A stretch of DNA of 64,000 nucleotides from NCBI RefSeq assembly GCF_027912835.1, contig NZ_CP115768.1:2331501-2395500 (forward strand), given 5' to 3'. Numbering within the stretch: the first letter of the stretch is position 1; every line of letters begins with the position of its first letter. A model generated the notes under the pieces. The model ran no database searches, was not told the origin of the DNA, and saw nothing but the letters and a program-made list of their open reading frames with translations. The position numbers and the translations under genes were made by a program. Shown here piece by piece: positions 17,184 through 26,695 of the stretch. The stretch is from Paracoccus sediminicola (GTDB lineage Bacteria > Pseudomonadota > Alphaproteobacteria > Rhodobacterales > Rhodobacteraceae).

Positions 17184-18130
17184 TGGAGGAGAGGCTGAAC
17201 ATCGCGGCCCTGGTGGTCACGCATAACCGGCTGGACAAGCTGCGCGAGACGGTGGCGCGGCTGCTGGCCGAGCCGGTCGAGCATGTGCTGGTTTATGACA
17301 ATGCCTCGACCGACGGCACCGCCATCTGGCTGGAAGATCAGGACGACCCCAGGCTGCATGTGCATCTTGCCAAGATCAACTCCGGCGGGGCGGGCGGGTT
17401 TTCCGAGGGGCTGCGGCTGGCGACAGAGCTCTGGGACCCGGACTGGACGATCCTGATGGATGATGACGGGCGTCCCGCAGCGGGTGCCGTGGCCGCGTTT
17501 CGCGACGCGGATGTTACTGCCTGGGACGCGATCGGTGCGGCTGTGCTGACCCCGGCCGGGCAGATCTGCGAGATGAACCGCCCCTACCGCAACCCCTTCT
17601 GGCACCTGCCCGAGTTCCTGCGCACGCTTGCGGGCAAGGGGCGGCGCGGTTTTCACCTCAGCGACGACGCCTATCGGCCCGAGGCCGGGGTGATTGCCGT
17701 GGATATGTCCTCTTTCGTCGGGCTGTTCCTTTCGCGGGCAGCCGTTCAGCGCGCGGGCTATCCCGATCCGCGGCTGTTCATCTATGGCGACGATCAGCTT
17801 TACACGCTGAACATGCGCCGCCGCGGGCTGCGCATCGGCTTCGATCCTCGGATCAGCTTCGAGCATGACACCGAGGCCACTCAGGGCGCCTCGGGCGTGG
17901 TGCTGCGACCGCTCTGGAAGGTGTATTACATGTATCGCAACGCGCTGATCGCCTATCGTGTCGCGGCGGGGTGGGCGTTCTGGCCGCTGGTCCCGGTGCT
18001 GGCGCTTAAATGGTGGCGCAAGGCGCGGGATTACGGCGAGGACGCGCCGCGCTATCGCGACTTGCTGCGACTGGCAATGCGCGACGGTCTGAAGGGCCGG
18101 CTCGACCGGTCACGCGACGAGCTGATGTAA
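17183..18130 (+). CDS. Family 2 glycosyltransferase (GlfT-like, possible galactofuranosyltransferase)
   Basis: A 315-residue GT-A enzyme. Motifs are the N-terminal VVTHNRLDKL, the metal-binding triad in ILMDDDGRP and the later GDDQLYTLNM, with the N-S-G-G-A-G-G-F segment typical of GT2 enzymes that resemble mycobacterial GlfT. UDP-galactopyranose mutase 3.3 kb downstream would make UDP-galactofuranose, so a galactofuranosyl transfer during capsule synthesis is a reasonable inference. The gene is trapped between the two copies of the export cassette and its first codons (ATG GAG GA) belong to the repeat. Confidence 0.88.
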   Translation: MEERLNIAALVVTHNRLDKLRETVARLLAEPVEHVLVYDNASTDGTAIWLEDQDDPRLHVHLAKINSGGAGGFSEGLRLATELWDPDWTILMDDDGRPAAGAVAAFRDADVTAWDAIGAAVLTPAGQICEMNRPYRNPFWHLPEFLRTLAGKGRRGFHLSDDAYRPEAGVIAVDMSSFVGLFLSRAAVQRAGYPDPRLFIYGDDQLYTLNMRRRGLRIGFDPRISFEHDTEATQGASGVVLRPLWKVYYMYRNALIAYRVAAGWAFWPLVPVLALKWWRKARDYGEDAPRYRDLLRLAMRDGLKGRLDRSRDELM

Positions 18131-18135
18131 GCCCT

Positions 18136-18795
18136 TCACCCTTGAAATGTATTTGTCTGATAGAGTTCGATTGCGTCGTCGATGGAGTTGCAGAATGTGA
18201 GTGTTCCGTTGTGGAGGACGGCGCCCATGGTGCAGGTCTTGCGGATGAAGGGGAGGGAGTGGCTGACCACGATGGATGAGGAACGGCGCATCCGCTCGCG
18301 GAACACGGCGGTTGATTTCTGCTTGAAGGCGGCGTCGCCGACGCTGGTGATCTCGTCGACCAGATAGGTGTCGAAATGGATCCCCATCGAGGTGCCCATC
18401 GCCAGGCGTGAGCGCATCCCCGAGGAATAAGTCCCGAAAGGTTTGTGGAAATTCACCCCGAGCTCGGCGAAATCCTCGACATAGGCGACCAGCTCATCGG
18501 TATCGACGCCATAGATCCGGGCCACGAAGCGCACATTCTGCGCCCCGGTCAGCTCGCGGTGGAAACTGCCGGCATAGCCCACCGGCCAGGACACCGTCCC
18601 GTCGCTGAGGATCGCGCCCGAATCCGGCAGCATGGTGCCCGCGATCATCCGCAGCATCGAGGATTTCCCGGCCCCGTTGCGCCCCATCAGCGCCACCGAC
18701 TCCCCGGTCGGGAACACCGCGCTCACCCGATCCGCCACCACCGTGCGGATGCCCTTGCGATAATAGCTCTTGGACAGGTTCTGCAGGACGATCAT
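18136..18795 (-). CDS. kpsT: Capsule polysaccharide export ABC ATPase (KpsT-like), copy 2
   Basis: Encodes the same 219-residue protein as the gene at 13992. Walker A GRNGAGKSS, signature YSSGMRSRL and Walker B TYLVDEI are all intact, so the copy is presumably functional. It is convergent with the glycosyltransferase gene, whose stop lies only 5 bases away. Confidence 0.93.
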   Translation of the reverse strand: MIVLQNLSKSYYRKGIRTVVADRVSAVFPTGESVALMGRNGAGKSSMLRMIAGTMLPDSGAILSDGTVSWPVGYAGSFHRELTGAQNVRFVARIYGVDTDELVAYVEDFAELGVNFHKPFGTYSSGMRSRLAMGTSMGIHFDTYLVDEITSVGDAAFKQKSTAVFRERMRRSSSIVVSHSLPFIRKTCTMGAVLHNGTLTFCNSIDDAIELYQTNTFQG

Positions 18796-18800
18796 CGCGC

Positions 18801-20387
18801 TCAGCGCCGGTCGCGGATGCTGTAATAGATCAGCAGCATGATCGACCAGATCACCAGCAACACCCCGAACACCGCCGCCAGAAGCACCGGGCGGTCCGGC
18901 TTGAGCGAGGTCTCGGCCAGCTTCGGCTCGATATGGGCGGCCAGATAGCGCGACTGGCGCTGCGCCTCGCCAAGCGCGGTCTCATAGGCGACCTGCGCGG
19001 CGCGATAGCTGGTCTCGGCGAATTCCATATCCACCGCGAGGCGTTCATATTCCGCCATCAGCTCGGCATAGCTTTCCCCCGCCGGCCCCTGCTCCTGCGC
19101 GCCGAATTTCGACCGCTCATCGGCGATCCGGCCCCGGATCGCGTCGATGCGCTGCTGGCCCTGGATCACCCGCGGATCGTCGCTGCGCGCGTTCTGGCTC
19201 AGCGTGTCGAGCGCGATCATCGCCTCGGCCAGCTGCGCCTGAAGCGAGTTCAGCACCCCCATCTGCCCGGCGATATCCGCCGCCGGATCGACGATCTGGG
19301 TGCGGGTGCGGAACGCCGTCATCGCCTGGCGCGCCTCGGACAGCCGGGACTGCGCCTGTTCCAGCTCGCCCCGCGCGAAGCTGGTCGCGTCCTCGCGCGC
19401 GATATCCGAGAGCCGGTTGATCGTCGACGAGCTTTCCGCAAAGGTCGCCTGCGCGATCTCGAGCGCGTCTTCGGGGGTGAAGGCCGCCACTTCCAGCGTG
19501 ATCAGGCTGGTGGCGTTGTCATACAGCACCCGGACCTGGCGCTGCCAGTAATCGGTCAACTCTTCCAGCGGCTCGGCCGGGTCGAGCGCGAAGACCGGGT
19601 CCTGCGGCCAGGCCTTCGAGAACCTGGCCCGCAGATCGACCGTCTCGTCGAGCCGCGCCACGATGTCCTCGCTGCGCAGGAAATCATAGAGAATATCGGT
19701 GTCCGAGGCCGCCGAGCCGCCGGTCAGCTGGGTCAGCCCGCCCAGGAAATCCACCGACGGCGCGGCCTCTTCCTTGCGCACCGAAAAGGCGATGGTCGAG
19801 ACATATTGATCGACCGCGCGGCTCCACAGATACCAGCCGCTGATCGCGCTCGGGGCGAGCACCACCAGGATGAAGGACAACAGCACCACCCAGTGCCGCA
19901 GCCGCGCCCCGGTCCGCGAGACGGGTGGATGCACCGGGATGCCGGGCCCGTCCGCATTCCCATCCGGCGGGCGCGATGCCGCCCTGCGGCTGCCCCCGCC
20001 GGCCGTTGCCGAAGCCGCCCGGACGCCCTGACCGGCCTTGCCCTGCCCGGCTTTCGCCTGACCGGCCTTCCGCTGCCCGGCCTTGCCGCGGCCGGGCGTG
20101 CCAGGCGCCGACCCGCCATGATCGATGCGCGTCGCCGCTGCCGCCGCGCCACGCCCGGAGACCGCAGCCCGATCCCGCGCTTCCGCACCATCCGGCCCGC
20201 CAGCCGTGTTCCCCGCACCGGCTGCGCCGGCCCGGGCGTCACGCCCGTCTCCGGCAGATCCGGCCCGGTCTGGACCGGCATCCGGCGCCGCCGCGCCGGC
20301 CCGGGCGTGTCCTGCGCCAGCGCCGGGCGTCTCCGCCTCTGGCGAGGCCGGGATCGGGGAGGTCGGGGGAGGAGAGCTCTGGCTCAC
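18801..20387 (-). CDS. kpsE: Capsule export inner-membrane co-polymerase (KpsE/RkpR-like), copy 2
   Basis: A 528-residue near-identical duplicate of the gene at 14657, with Met instead of Ile at residue 356 in the coiled-coil part. Two membrane helices, periplasmic coiled coil and the long Ala/Gly-rich cytoplasmic tail with the x-K-A-G-Q repeats (20028-20087) are all retained. Absence of frameshifts in either copy suggests recent duplication or ongoing gene conversion. Confidence 0.9.
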   Translation of the reverse strand: MSQSSPPPTSPIPASPEAETPGAGAGHARAGAAAPDAGPDRAGSAGDGRDARAGAAGAGNTAGGPDGAEARDRAAVSGRGAAAAATRIDHGGSAPGTPGRGKAGQRKAGQAKAGQGKAGQGVRAASATAGGGSRRAASRPPDGNADGPGIPVHPPVSRTGARLRHWVVLLSFILVVLAPSAISGWYLWSRAVDQYVSTIAFSVRKEEAAPSVDFLGGLTQLTGGSAASDTDILYDFLRSEDIVARLDETVDLRARFSKAWPQDPVFALDPAEPLEELTDYWQRQVRVLYDNATSLITLEVAAFTPEDALEIAQATFAESSSTINRLSDIAREDATSFARGELEQAQSRLSEARQAMTAFRTRTQIVDPAADIAGQMGVLNSLQAQLAEAMIALDTLSQNARSDDPRVIQGQQRIDAIRGRIADERSKFGAQEQGPAGESYAELMAEYERLAVDMEFAETSYRAAQVAYETALGEAQRQSRYLAAHIEPKLAETSLKPDRPVLLAAVFGVLLVIWSIMLLIYYSIRDRR

Positions 20388-20478
20388 ATCGCGCTCTTTC
20401 GGTTGTTTTGCGCCCTAATGCCTTCTAAACCGGCCAGGCTGCAAGGACCAGTCCGCCGCAGGCCCCGCTGCAGAACCC

Positions 20479-21327
20479 GTGACCGCCACAGCAGGAAACC
20501 CCGCCTTGCCCTCCGACACCGCGCCACAGCACCAGGCCGCGCTGCACCAGATCCGCAAACGGCCCCGCTTCCAGATGGGCCGCACGGTCATGGCCCTCAT
20601 GCTGCGCGAGATGGCCACAACCTATGGCCGCTCGGTCGGCGGCTATCTCTGGGCCATCCTCGATCCGGTGCTCGGCATCGTGCTGCTCTCCGTCGTCTTC
20701 TCCCTCGCCCTGCGCAGCCCGCCGCTGGGAGATAACTTCCCCCTCTTCTATGCCAGCGGCTATCTGCCCTTCGTCGCCTTCAACTCGCTTTCCCAGAAAA
20801 TCGCCCGCTCGGTCCAGTTCTCCCGCCCCTTCATGGCCTATCCCTGCGTCACCTTCATGGATGCGCTGATCGCCAGGCTCGTGCTCAACGCCCTCACCGA
20901 TGCCGTCGTCATCGCCATCGTCATCTCCGGCATCCTCGTCATCTACGACCTGCCCTTCCGGGTCGACCTGACCACGCTGGCCACCGCCCTGATCTTCGTC
21001 ACCCTCCTCTCCGCAGGGATCGGCACGCTGAACTGCTATATCATGACCTCCTTTCCAACCTATGAACGCATCTGGTCCATCCTCACCCGGCCCCTCTTCC
21101 TGATCTCGGGCATCTTCTTCACCTATGACGCCCTGCCCCCGACAGCCCAGAACATCCTCTGGTACAACCCCCTCATGCATCTCGTCGGCCTCATGCGCAA
21201 AAGCCTCTATCCAACATATGAAGGCGAATATATCTCCCTCCCCTATGTCCTCGCCATCACCGCCATCACCCTCTTCTTCGGTCTCCTCCTCCTCTCAAGA
21301 CACTTCAAAAAACTCATGGAAAGCTGA
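20479..21327 (+). CDS. kpsM: Capsule polysaccharide export ABC permease (KpsM-like), copy 2
   Basis: A 282-residue ABC-2 permease, same protein as copy 1 at 16335. Four silent base changes cluster in its last 240 bases (21093, 21174, 21231, 21267), so divergence is not spread evenly over the repeat. GTG start as in copy 1. Downstream are 136 bases without a gene, then glf. Confidence 0.92.
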   Translation: MTATAGNPALPSDTAPQHQAALHQIRKRPRFQMGRTVMALMLREMATTYGRSVGGYLWAILDPVLGIVLLSVVFSLALRSPPLGDNFPLFYASGYLPFVAFNSLSQKIARSVQFSRPFMAYPCVTFMDALIARLVLNALTDAVVIAIVISGILVIYDLPFRVDLTTLATALIFVTLLSAGIGTLNCYIMTSFPTYERIWSILTRPLFLISGIFFTYDALPPTAQNILWYNPLMHLVGLMRKSLYPTYEGEYISLPYVLAITAITLFFGLLLLSRHFKKLMES

Positions 21328-21418
21328 TGGAGGAAGCGACGCAGCGTCAACGCACAGACCAAGGGTCGAGATTTTCCTGAGAATAGGTCATCTTCCGCAA
21401 AGCCTGCCGCGCTGATAA

Positions 21419-22612
<1,194 letters not shown>

Positions 22613-22626
22613 GGGCCTGGGATCGG

Positions 22627-22657
22627 TTGACAGCAGGCGCGAACCGCCGATTGTAGT
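22627..22657 (+). promoter_or_regulatory. Candidate sigma-70 promoter of the TAXI TRAP operon
   Basis: TTGACA (22627-22632) and TGTAGT (22652-22657) are separated by 19 bases, just ahead of the GGAGGA ribosome site of the TAXI gene. The spacing is long and the -10 weak. Confidence 0.35.
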
Positions 22658-22681
22658 CGCGAAGACAGATCGGAGGAACTG

Positions 22682-23626
22682 ATGATGACTTACTGGCGAC
22701 AGGCGGCTCTGGCCGGGACGATAATTCTGGCCGCGTCCGCCGCGCAGGCGGACACCCGGCTCACCTATAAATCCGCCAAAACCGGCACCTCCTATTATCA
22801 GATGGGGGTGGAGCTGGCCGAGGCGGTCAAGGCAGCAACCGGCGACGACATCACCATGACCGTCGAGGAAAGTCAGGGCTCGGTCCAGAACGTGATGGAA
22901 GTCCGGGCCCGCGGTGGCGACTATGTCTTTACCAGCCCGCCCTCGCTTGTCGCGGGTGCGCAAGAGGGCTCTGGCCCGTTCGAAGGCAAGGGAGATCCCA
23001 AATTCTCGGAGATCCGGGCGCTGTTTCCGATTCCGTCGCTGACCATGCATTTCGTCATGGGCGGTAGCGAGGGGCCGACCACGTTGGACGCGCTTGAAGG
23101 TAAGCGCATTCTTCTGGGCAAAGGCAGTTTCGGGGCACGCGAAGGCGAAAAATATCTCGATCTTTTCGGGCTGACCGACAGCGTCACCATTGCTGATGCC
23201 GAGCTGTCTAATGCCGGTGATGCGCTGACCAACGGGCAGATCGACGGTTTCGTGACTGCGGGCAGCTATCCCGCACCAAATGTGATCGAGGCGGCTGCCG
23301 GGGACGGCGTTCGCATCCTGTCGCTGAGCGAGGAACAGATCGCCCAGACCGGTCAGGCCAAAGTCCTGATTCCCGCGGATGTCTATCCGGGACAATCGGG
23401 GGACATCACAACCACCGGGCTCCCGGTCGTGGCGTTCACCACGACCGACATGGACGATGACACCGCATATGCGCTGACCAAGGCCTTCTGGGAACAGCGC
23501 GACAAGATGGCCGAGACCGCGCCCTGGTGGGCCGGGGTCGGCACCGAACAGGTCGCCGAACTGGGCCAGCTGCATCCCGGTGCGGCGCGCTATTACGAAG
23601 AAGCAGGCGTCACGATCGCCGAATGA
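22682..23626 (+). CDS. TAXI-family TRAP transporter solute-binding protein
   Basis: A 314-residue periplasmic receptor of the TAXI class (PF16868). Residues 1-23 form a signal peptide ending ASAAQA. The mature start TRLTYKSAKTGTSYYQMG and the later ESQGSVQNVMEV fit the family's glutamate-binding core. GGAGGAAC lies before the ATG at 22682. Its stop overlaps the start of the fused permease gene. Ligands of TAXI proteins are mostly unknown; glutamate or other carboxylates are the known cases. Confidence 0.9.
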   Translation: MMTYWRQAALAGTIILAASAAQADTRLTYKSAKTGTSYYQMGVELAEAVKAATGDDITMTVEESQGSVQNVMEVRARGGDYVFTSPPSLVAGAQEGSGPFEGKGDPKFSEIRALFPIPSLTMHFVMGGSEGPTTLDALEGKRILLGKGSFGAREGEKYLDLFGLTDSVTIADAELSNAGDALTNGQIDGFVTAGSYPAPNVIEAAAGDGVRILSLSEEQIAQTGQAKVLIPADVYPGQSGDITTTGLPVVAFTTTDMDDDTAYALTKAFWEQRDKMAETAPWWAGVGTEQVAELGQLHPGAARYYEEAGVTIAE

Positions 23627-25413
23627 CACCGCAGACGACCCCAAAGACGCGGCGGCTGGCCATGCTGGCCGCCGCGATCGTGCTGGTCGGCTTTCATCTC
23701 GGGCTGATCTTTTCGGGGATCGTGCCAAATCTGGTCGCCCGGCCGCTGCATCTGGCGCTGATCCTGCCCTGGATCTTTATCTTTGCGGAGCCGCGCGGGC
23801 GCGTGCCCGATCTGATCGGCGCCGCGCTTGCGGTCGCTGCCATGGCGGCAGCGCTCTGGATCGCGATGAACGCCGACCGTCTGGCGGATCAATACGGCTT
23901 CGTAGAGACCGGTTTTCAGTATGCGGTCGGCGCTATACTTCTGCTGGCGGTGCTCGAATCCGCACGCCGCGCCATCGGTTGGCCGCTGCCGCTTATTGCC
24001 GCTCTGGCGCTGCTCTATGCGGCTTTCGGACAATATGTGCCGGGCGAGTTCGGTCATGCACCCCTTCCACCGGCAAGCCTCATGGGGACACTGACCCTCG
24101 CGGAGGGCGGCATTTTCGGCCAGCTCACCGGGGTTTCGGTCGGTGTGGTGGCCATCTTCGTGATTTTTGGCGCGGTGCTGAATGCGGGCGAGGCAGGGCG
24201 CGGCTTCATGAATCTCGCCGCCGCCGTCGCCGGGCGGCTTCGCGGGGGGGCCGGGAAGGTCTCGGTGATTTCCTCGGCGCTGTTCGGCTCTATCTCGGGG
24301 TCGGCCTCGGCCAATGTTGCCTCGACCGGCGCGATCACCATCCCGGCGATGATCGGGCTTGGCTATCCCCGGCGCATCGCCGCCGCCGTGGAAGCGGTCG
24401 CCTCGTCGGGCGGTCAGATCATGCCGCCGCTGATGGGCGCTGGCGCTTTCGTCATGGTCGAGCTGACCGGGGTGCCCTACACCCAGATCATTGCGGCGGC
24501 GCTGCTGCCGGCTATCCTGTATTTCGCCGTGGTCTGGTTCGGCATCGACGCCTATGCGCGGCGAATGGGTCTTGGCGCGCTGCCCGCCGATCAGCGGCCC
24601 GGCCGGCGCGAGCTTGCGATCACCTCGGCCTTCTTCGCCCTGCCCTTCGCGGTTCTTCTGTTGGGTATGTTCCTGATCGGCTACACACCGCAATACGCGG
24701 CGTCGCTTGCGATTATTGCCGGGGCTGCTCTGCTGCTGTTCGGGGCCGATCTGCGCTTTGATCTGAGCCGGGCTGCGTCGCGGGCCGAAACGGCGCTGAT
24801 CACCGCCGCACGGCAGGTCGCGCTGATCGCGGCGATCATTATCTGCGCCTCGATCATCATCGGCGTGCTGGCGATCACCGGGCTGGGCGTCAAGATCACC
24901 TCGCTGATCCTGTCGGCTTCGAACGGGCAGATCTGGCCTTCGCTGATACTGACCGCCCTCGCCTGCCTCGTGCTCGGTATGGAGGTGCCGACCACCGCCG
25001 CCTATGTCATCTGCATCTCGGTTGCCGGGCCAGCTCTGACGTCGCTCGGGCTGGAGCCATTGCAGGCGCATCTGTTCGTCTTCTGGTTCGCGCTTCTGTC
25101 GACCATCACCCCACCGGTCTGCGGAGCGGTGTTCATCGCGGCGGGGATGGCGCAAGAGAACTGGCTGCGCGTCGCGCTGACGGCGATGGCGCTCGGGGTC
25201 GGGCTTTACCTGATTCCGATGGGAATGGTTGCATGGCCCGAGCTGATCCGTCTGGCCGAGTCCCCCGTCGCGGCAGTCGCTTCGGCATTTGCGGTCGGCC
25301 TGGGCTGTGTTGTGATCTCTCACGGGCTGATCGGGCTGCGCCGCCCGCTGCAGGTCGGGCTGGCGCTGATCGCCGGGTTGGCGATCATTTTCGGGCTACC
25401 GGCTGTTATATGA
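23623..25413 (+). CDS. Fused TRAP transporter permease (DctQ-DctM fusion, TAXI-associated)
   Basis: A 596-residue polytopic protein. About four N-terminal helices (residues 12-135) replace a separate DctQ, and the rest is a DctM-like domain with GAVLNAGEAGRGFMNLA, FGSISGSASANVASTGAITI and IMPPLMGAGAFVM motifs of the TRAP fused family. I chose the ATG at 23623 because it overlaps the TAXI gene stop (ATGA), although the frame opens at 23527. It couples uptake of the TAXI ligand to an ion gradient. Confidence 0.92.
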   Translation: MTPQTTPKTRRLAMLAAAIVLVGFHLGLIFSGIVPNLVARPLHLALILPWIFIFAEPRGRVPDLIGAALAVAAMAAALWIAMNADRLADQYGFVETGFQYAVGAILLLAVLESARRAIGWPLPLIAALALLYAAFGQYVPGEFGHAPLPPASLMGTLTLAEGGIFGQLTGVSVGVVAIFVIFGAVLNAGEAGRGFMNLAAAVAGRLRGGAGKVSVISSALFGSISGSASANVASTGAITIPAMIGLGYPRRIAAAVEAVASSGGQIMPPLMGAGAFVMVELTGVPYTQIIAAALLPAILYFAVVWFGIDAYARRMGLGALPADQRPGRRELAITSAFFALPFAVLLLGMFLIGYTPQYAASLAIIAGAALLLFGADLRFDLSRAASRAETALITAARQVALIAAIIICASIIIGVLAITGLGVKITSLILSASNGQIWPSLILTALACLVLGMEVPTTAAYVICISVAGPALTSLGLEPLQAHLFVFWFALLSTITPPVCGAVFIAAGMAQENWLRVALTAMALGVGLYLIPMGMVAWPELIRLAESPVAAVASAFAVGLGCVVISHGLIGLRRPLQVGLALIAGLAIIFGLPAVI

Positions 25414-25451
25414 CACTGGGCGGATTCTTATATGAACGCGATCTTCATATG
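25406..25451. promoter_or_regulatory. TTATATGA repeats with a 7-bp inverted repeat upstream of the CoA-transferase
   Basis: TTATATGA occurs at 25406-25413 and again at 25428-25435. The second forms an inverted repeat ATATGAA (25430-25436) - 7 bases - TTCATAT (25444-25450). The AT-rich element stands out in GC-rich surroundings and overlaps the end of the permease gene. It looks like an operator, or promoter plus operator, for the CoA-transferase; the binding protein is unknown. Confidence 0.45.
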
Positions 25452-25513
25452 CGAACTTGAAACCCCTTCCCGCCGCCGCTAACGTCGCTGTCACAACGGG
25501 AACGGGGACGGGC

Positions 25514-26695
25514 ATGACCCAGCGGGATTACGGCGACCATGCCGGACAGCGCGGCGACCTGCCGCTGGAAGGGCTGATCGTCGTCGATCTCAGCCAGTTT
25601 CTCTCCGGTCCCTACTGCTCGTTGCGCCTTTCCGACCTCGGCGCGCGCGTCATCAAGGTCGAGCGGCCCGGCGTCGGCGATCTCTCGCGGCGGCTCTATC
25701 TCTCGGATACCGAGATAGGCGGAGACAGCACGATTTTTCACGCGATCAATCGTGGCAAGGAGAGCATCGCCCTAGACCTCAAGGATACGCAGGATCTCGA
25801 GGCGCTTCGGAAACTGCTCGCGCAGGCCGATGTCATGATCCAGAACTTCCGACCCGGTGTTGCCGCGCGGATGGGGCTCGACTGGGGGCCTGTCCACGCG
25901 CTGAACCCGCGTCTCGTCTATGGCTCGATCAGCGGCTATGGGACCGGCGGTCCATGGGTCGGGCTGCCGGGTCAGGATCTGCTGGCGCAGGCGCGCTCGG
26001 GGCTGATGTGGCTGACGGGGGACGCCGATCAGGGCCCGGTCCCGATGGGGCTGGCGGTGGCCGATATGATGGCGGGTGTCGCGCTGAGCCAGGGGATCCT
26101 CGCGGCACTGGTGGGGCGCGCGGTAAGCGAGCGGGGACGGCTTGTCGAGACCTCGCTGATCGAGGCACTGATCGACCTTCAGTTCGAGGTGCTGACCACC
26201 CATCTCAATGACGGCCGCCGCCCGCCGCGCCGGGCGGCGGTCAATGGCGCCCACGCATATCTCTCGGCCCCTTATGGCGTCTATGCCTGCAAGGACGGGT
26301 ATCTTGCCCTTGCGATGACACCGCTTCCCGACCTGTTCGAGCTGATCGGCTTACCGGACCTGACCAAAGGCGACGCGGATGCTGGCTTTCGGCTGCGCGA
26401 TGAGATCAAGGCGGCAATCGCGGCACGGCTCTTGCAGGAAACCGTCTCGCATTGGCTTTCCGTTATGCAACCCGCAGATATCTGGTGCGCCGAGGTGATG
26501 GACTGGCCTGCTCTGCTGGAAAGCGAGGGATTCGCCGAGCTTGATATGTTGCAGCGGGTGAGCCGGAGTGACGGCATTACAATCGACACGACCCGCATTC
26601 CGCTGACGATCGACGGAAGACGCCCGACCTGCAGCGCCGCCGCGCCCGGTATCGGCGATCACTCGGCGCTGATCCGGCGGGAATTCGGGCTGTGA
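25514..26695 (+). CDS. Class III CoA-transferase (CaiB/BaiF family)
   Basis: A 393-residue CoA-transferase moving CoA between carboxylic acids. N-terminal LIVVDLSQFLSGPYCSLRL, DLGARVIKVERPGVGD and the region around VPMGLAVADMMAG, which carries the catalytic Asp, are diagnostic of the family. The ATG at 25514 is preferred; an earlier in-frame ATG at 25457 would add a Thr/Gly-rich stretch. The stop overlaps the next gene's GTG. Lying between a TAXI transporter and a binding-protein-like protein, it probably activates the imported acid. Confidence 0.88.
   Translation: MTQRDYGDHAGQRGDLPLEGLIVVDLSQFLSGPYCSLRLSDLGARVIKVERPGVGDLSRRLYLSDTEIGGDSTIFHAINRGKESIALDLKDTQDLEALRKLLAQADVMIQNFRPGVAARMGLDWGPVHALNPRLVYGSISGYGTGGPWVGLPGQDLLAQARSGLMWLTGDADQGPVPMGLAVADMMAGVALSQGILAALVGRAVSERGRLVETSLIEALIDLQFEVLTTHLNDGRRPPRRAAVNGAHAYLSAPYGVYACKDGYLALAMTPLPDLFELIGLPDLTKGDADAGFRLRDEIKAAIAARLLQETVSHWLSVMQPADIWCAEVMDWPALLESEGFAELDMLQRVSRSDGITIDTTRIPLTIDGRRPTCSAAAPGIGDHSALIRREFGL

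Larger units (their letters stand above)
13992..17190. repeat. Direct repeat copy 1: complete capsule-export cassette
   Basis: This 3199-base block holds kpsT and kpsE on the minus strand and kpsM on the plus strand. It recurs at 18136-21334 with a constant offset of 4144. By eye I find 8 single-base differences (at 14028, 15140, 15176, 15209, 16949, 17030, 17087, 17123), about 99.7% identity. The repeat begins exactly at the kpsT stop codon and ends 7 bases after the kpsM stop, just inside the following glycosyltransferase start. Confidence 0.95.
18136..21334. repeat. Direct repeat copy 2: complete capsule-export cassette
   Basis: Second copy of the 3199-base block, same orientation, 4144 bases downstream of copy 1. 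It ends with TGATGGAGGA, that is, the kpsM stop plus the first bases of the glycosyltransferase gene that follows copy 1. The reading then runs on for only 17 codons (M-E-E-A-T-Q ... F-S-stop) in unrelated sequence. Confidence 0.95.

Noticed and set aside
16335..21327. Tandem kps cassette as an assembly artefact
   Set aside because: Eight base differences at unlinked positions and different flanking junctions indicate two real copies, although long-read proof is not available here.
17183..21334. Composite transposon with the kps repeats as flanking elements
   Set aside because: The repeats contain only export genes, with no transposase and no terminal inverted repeats; simple duplication explains them.
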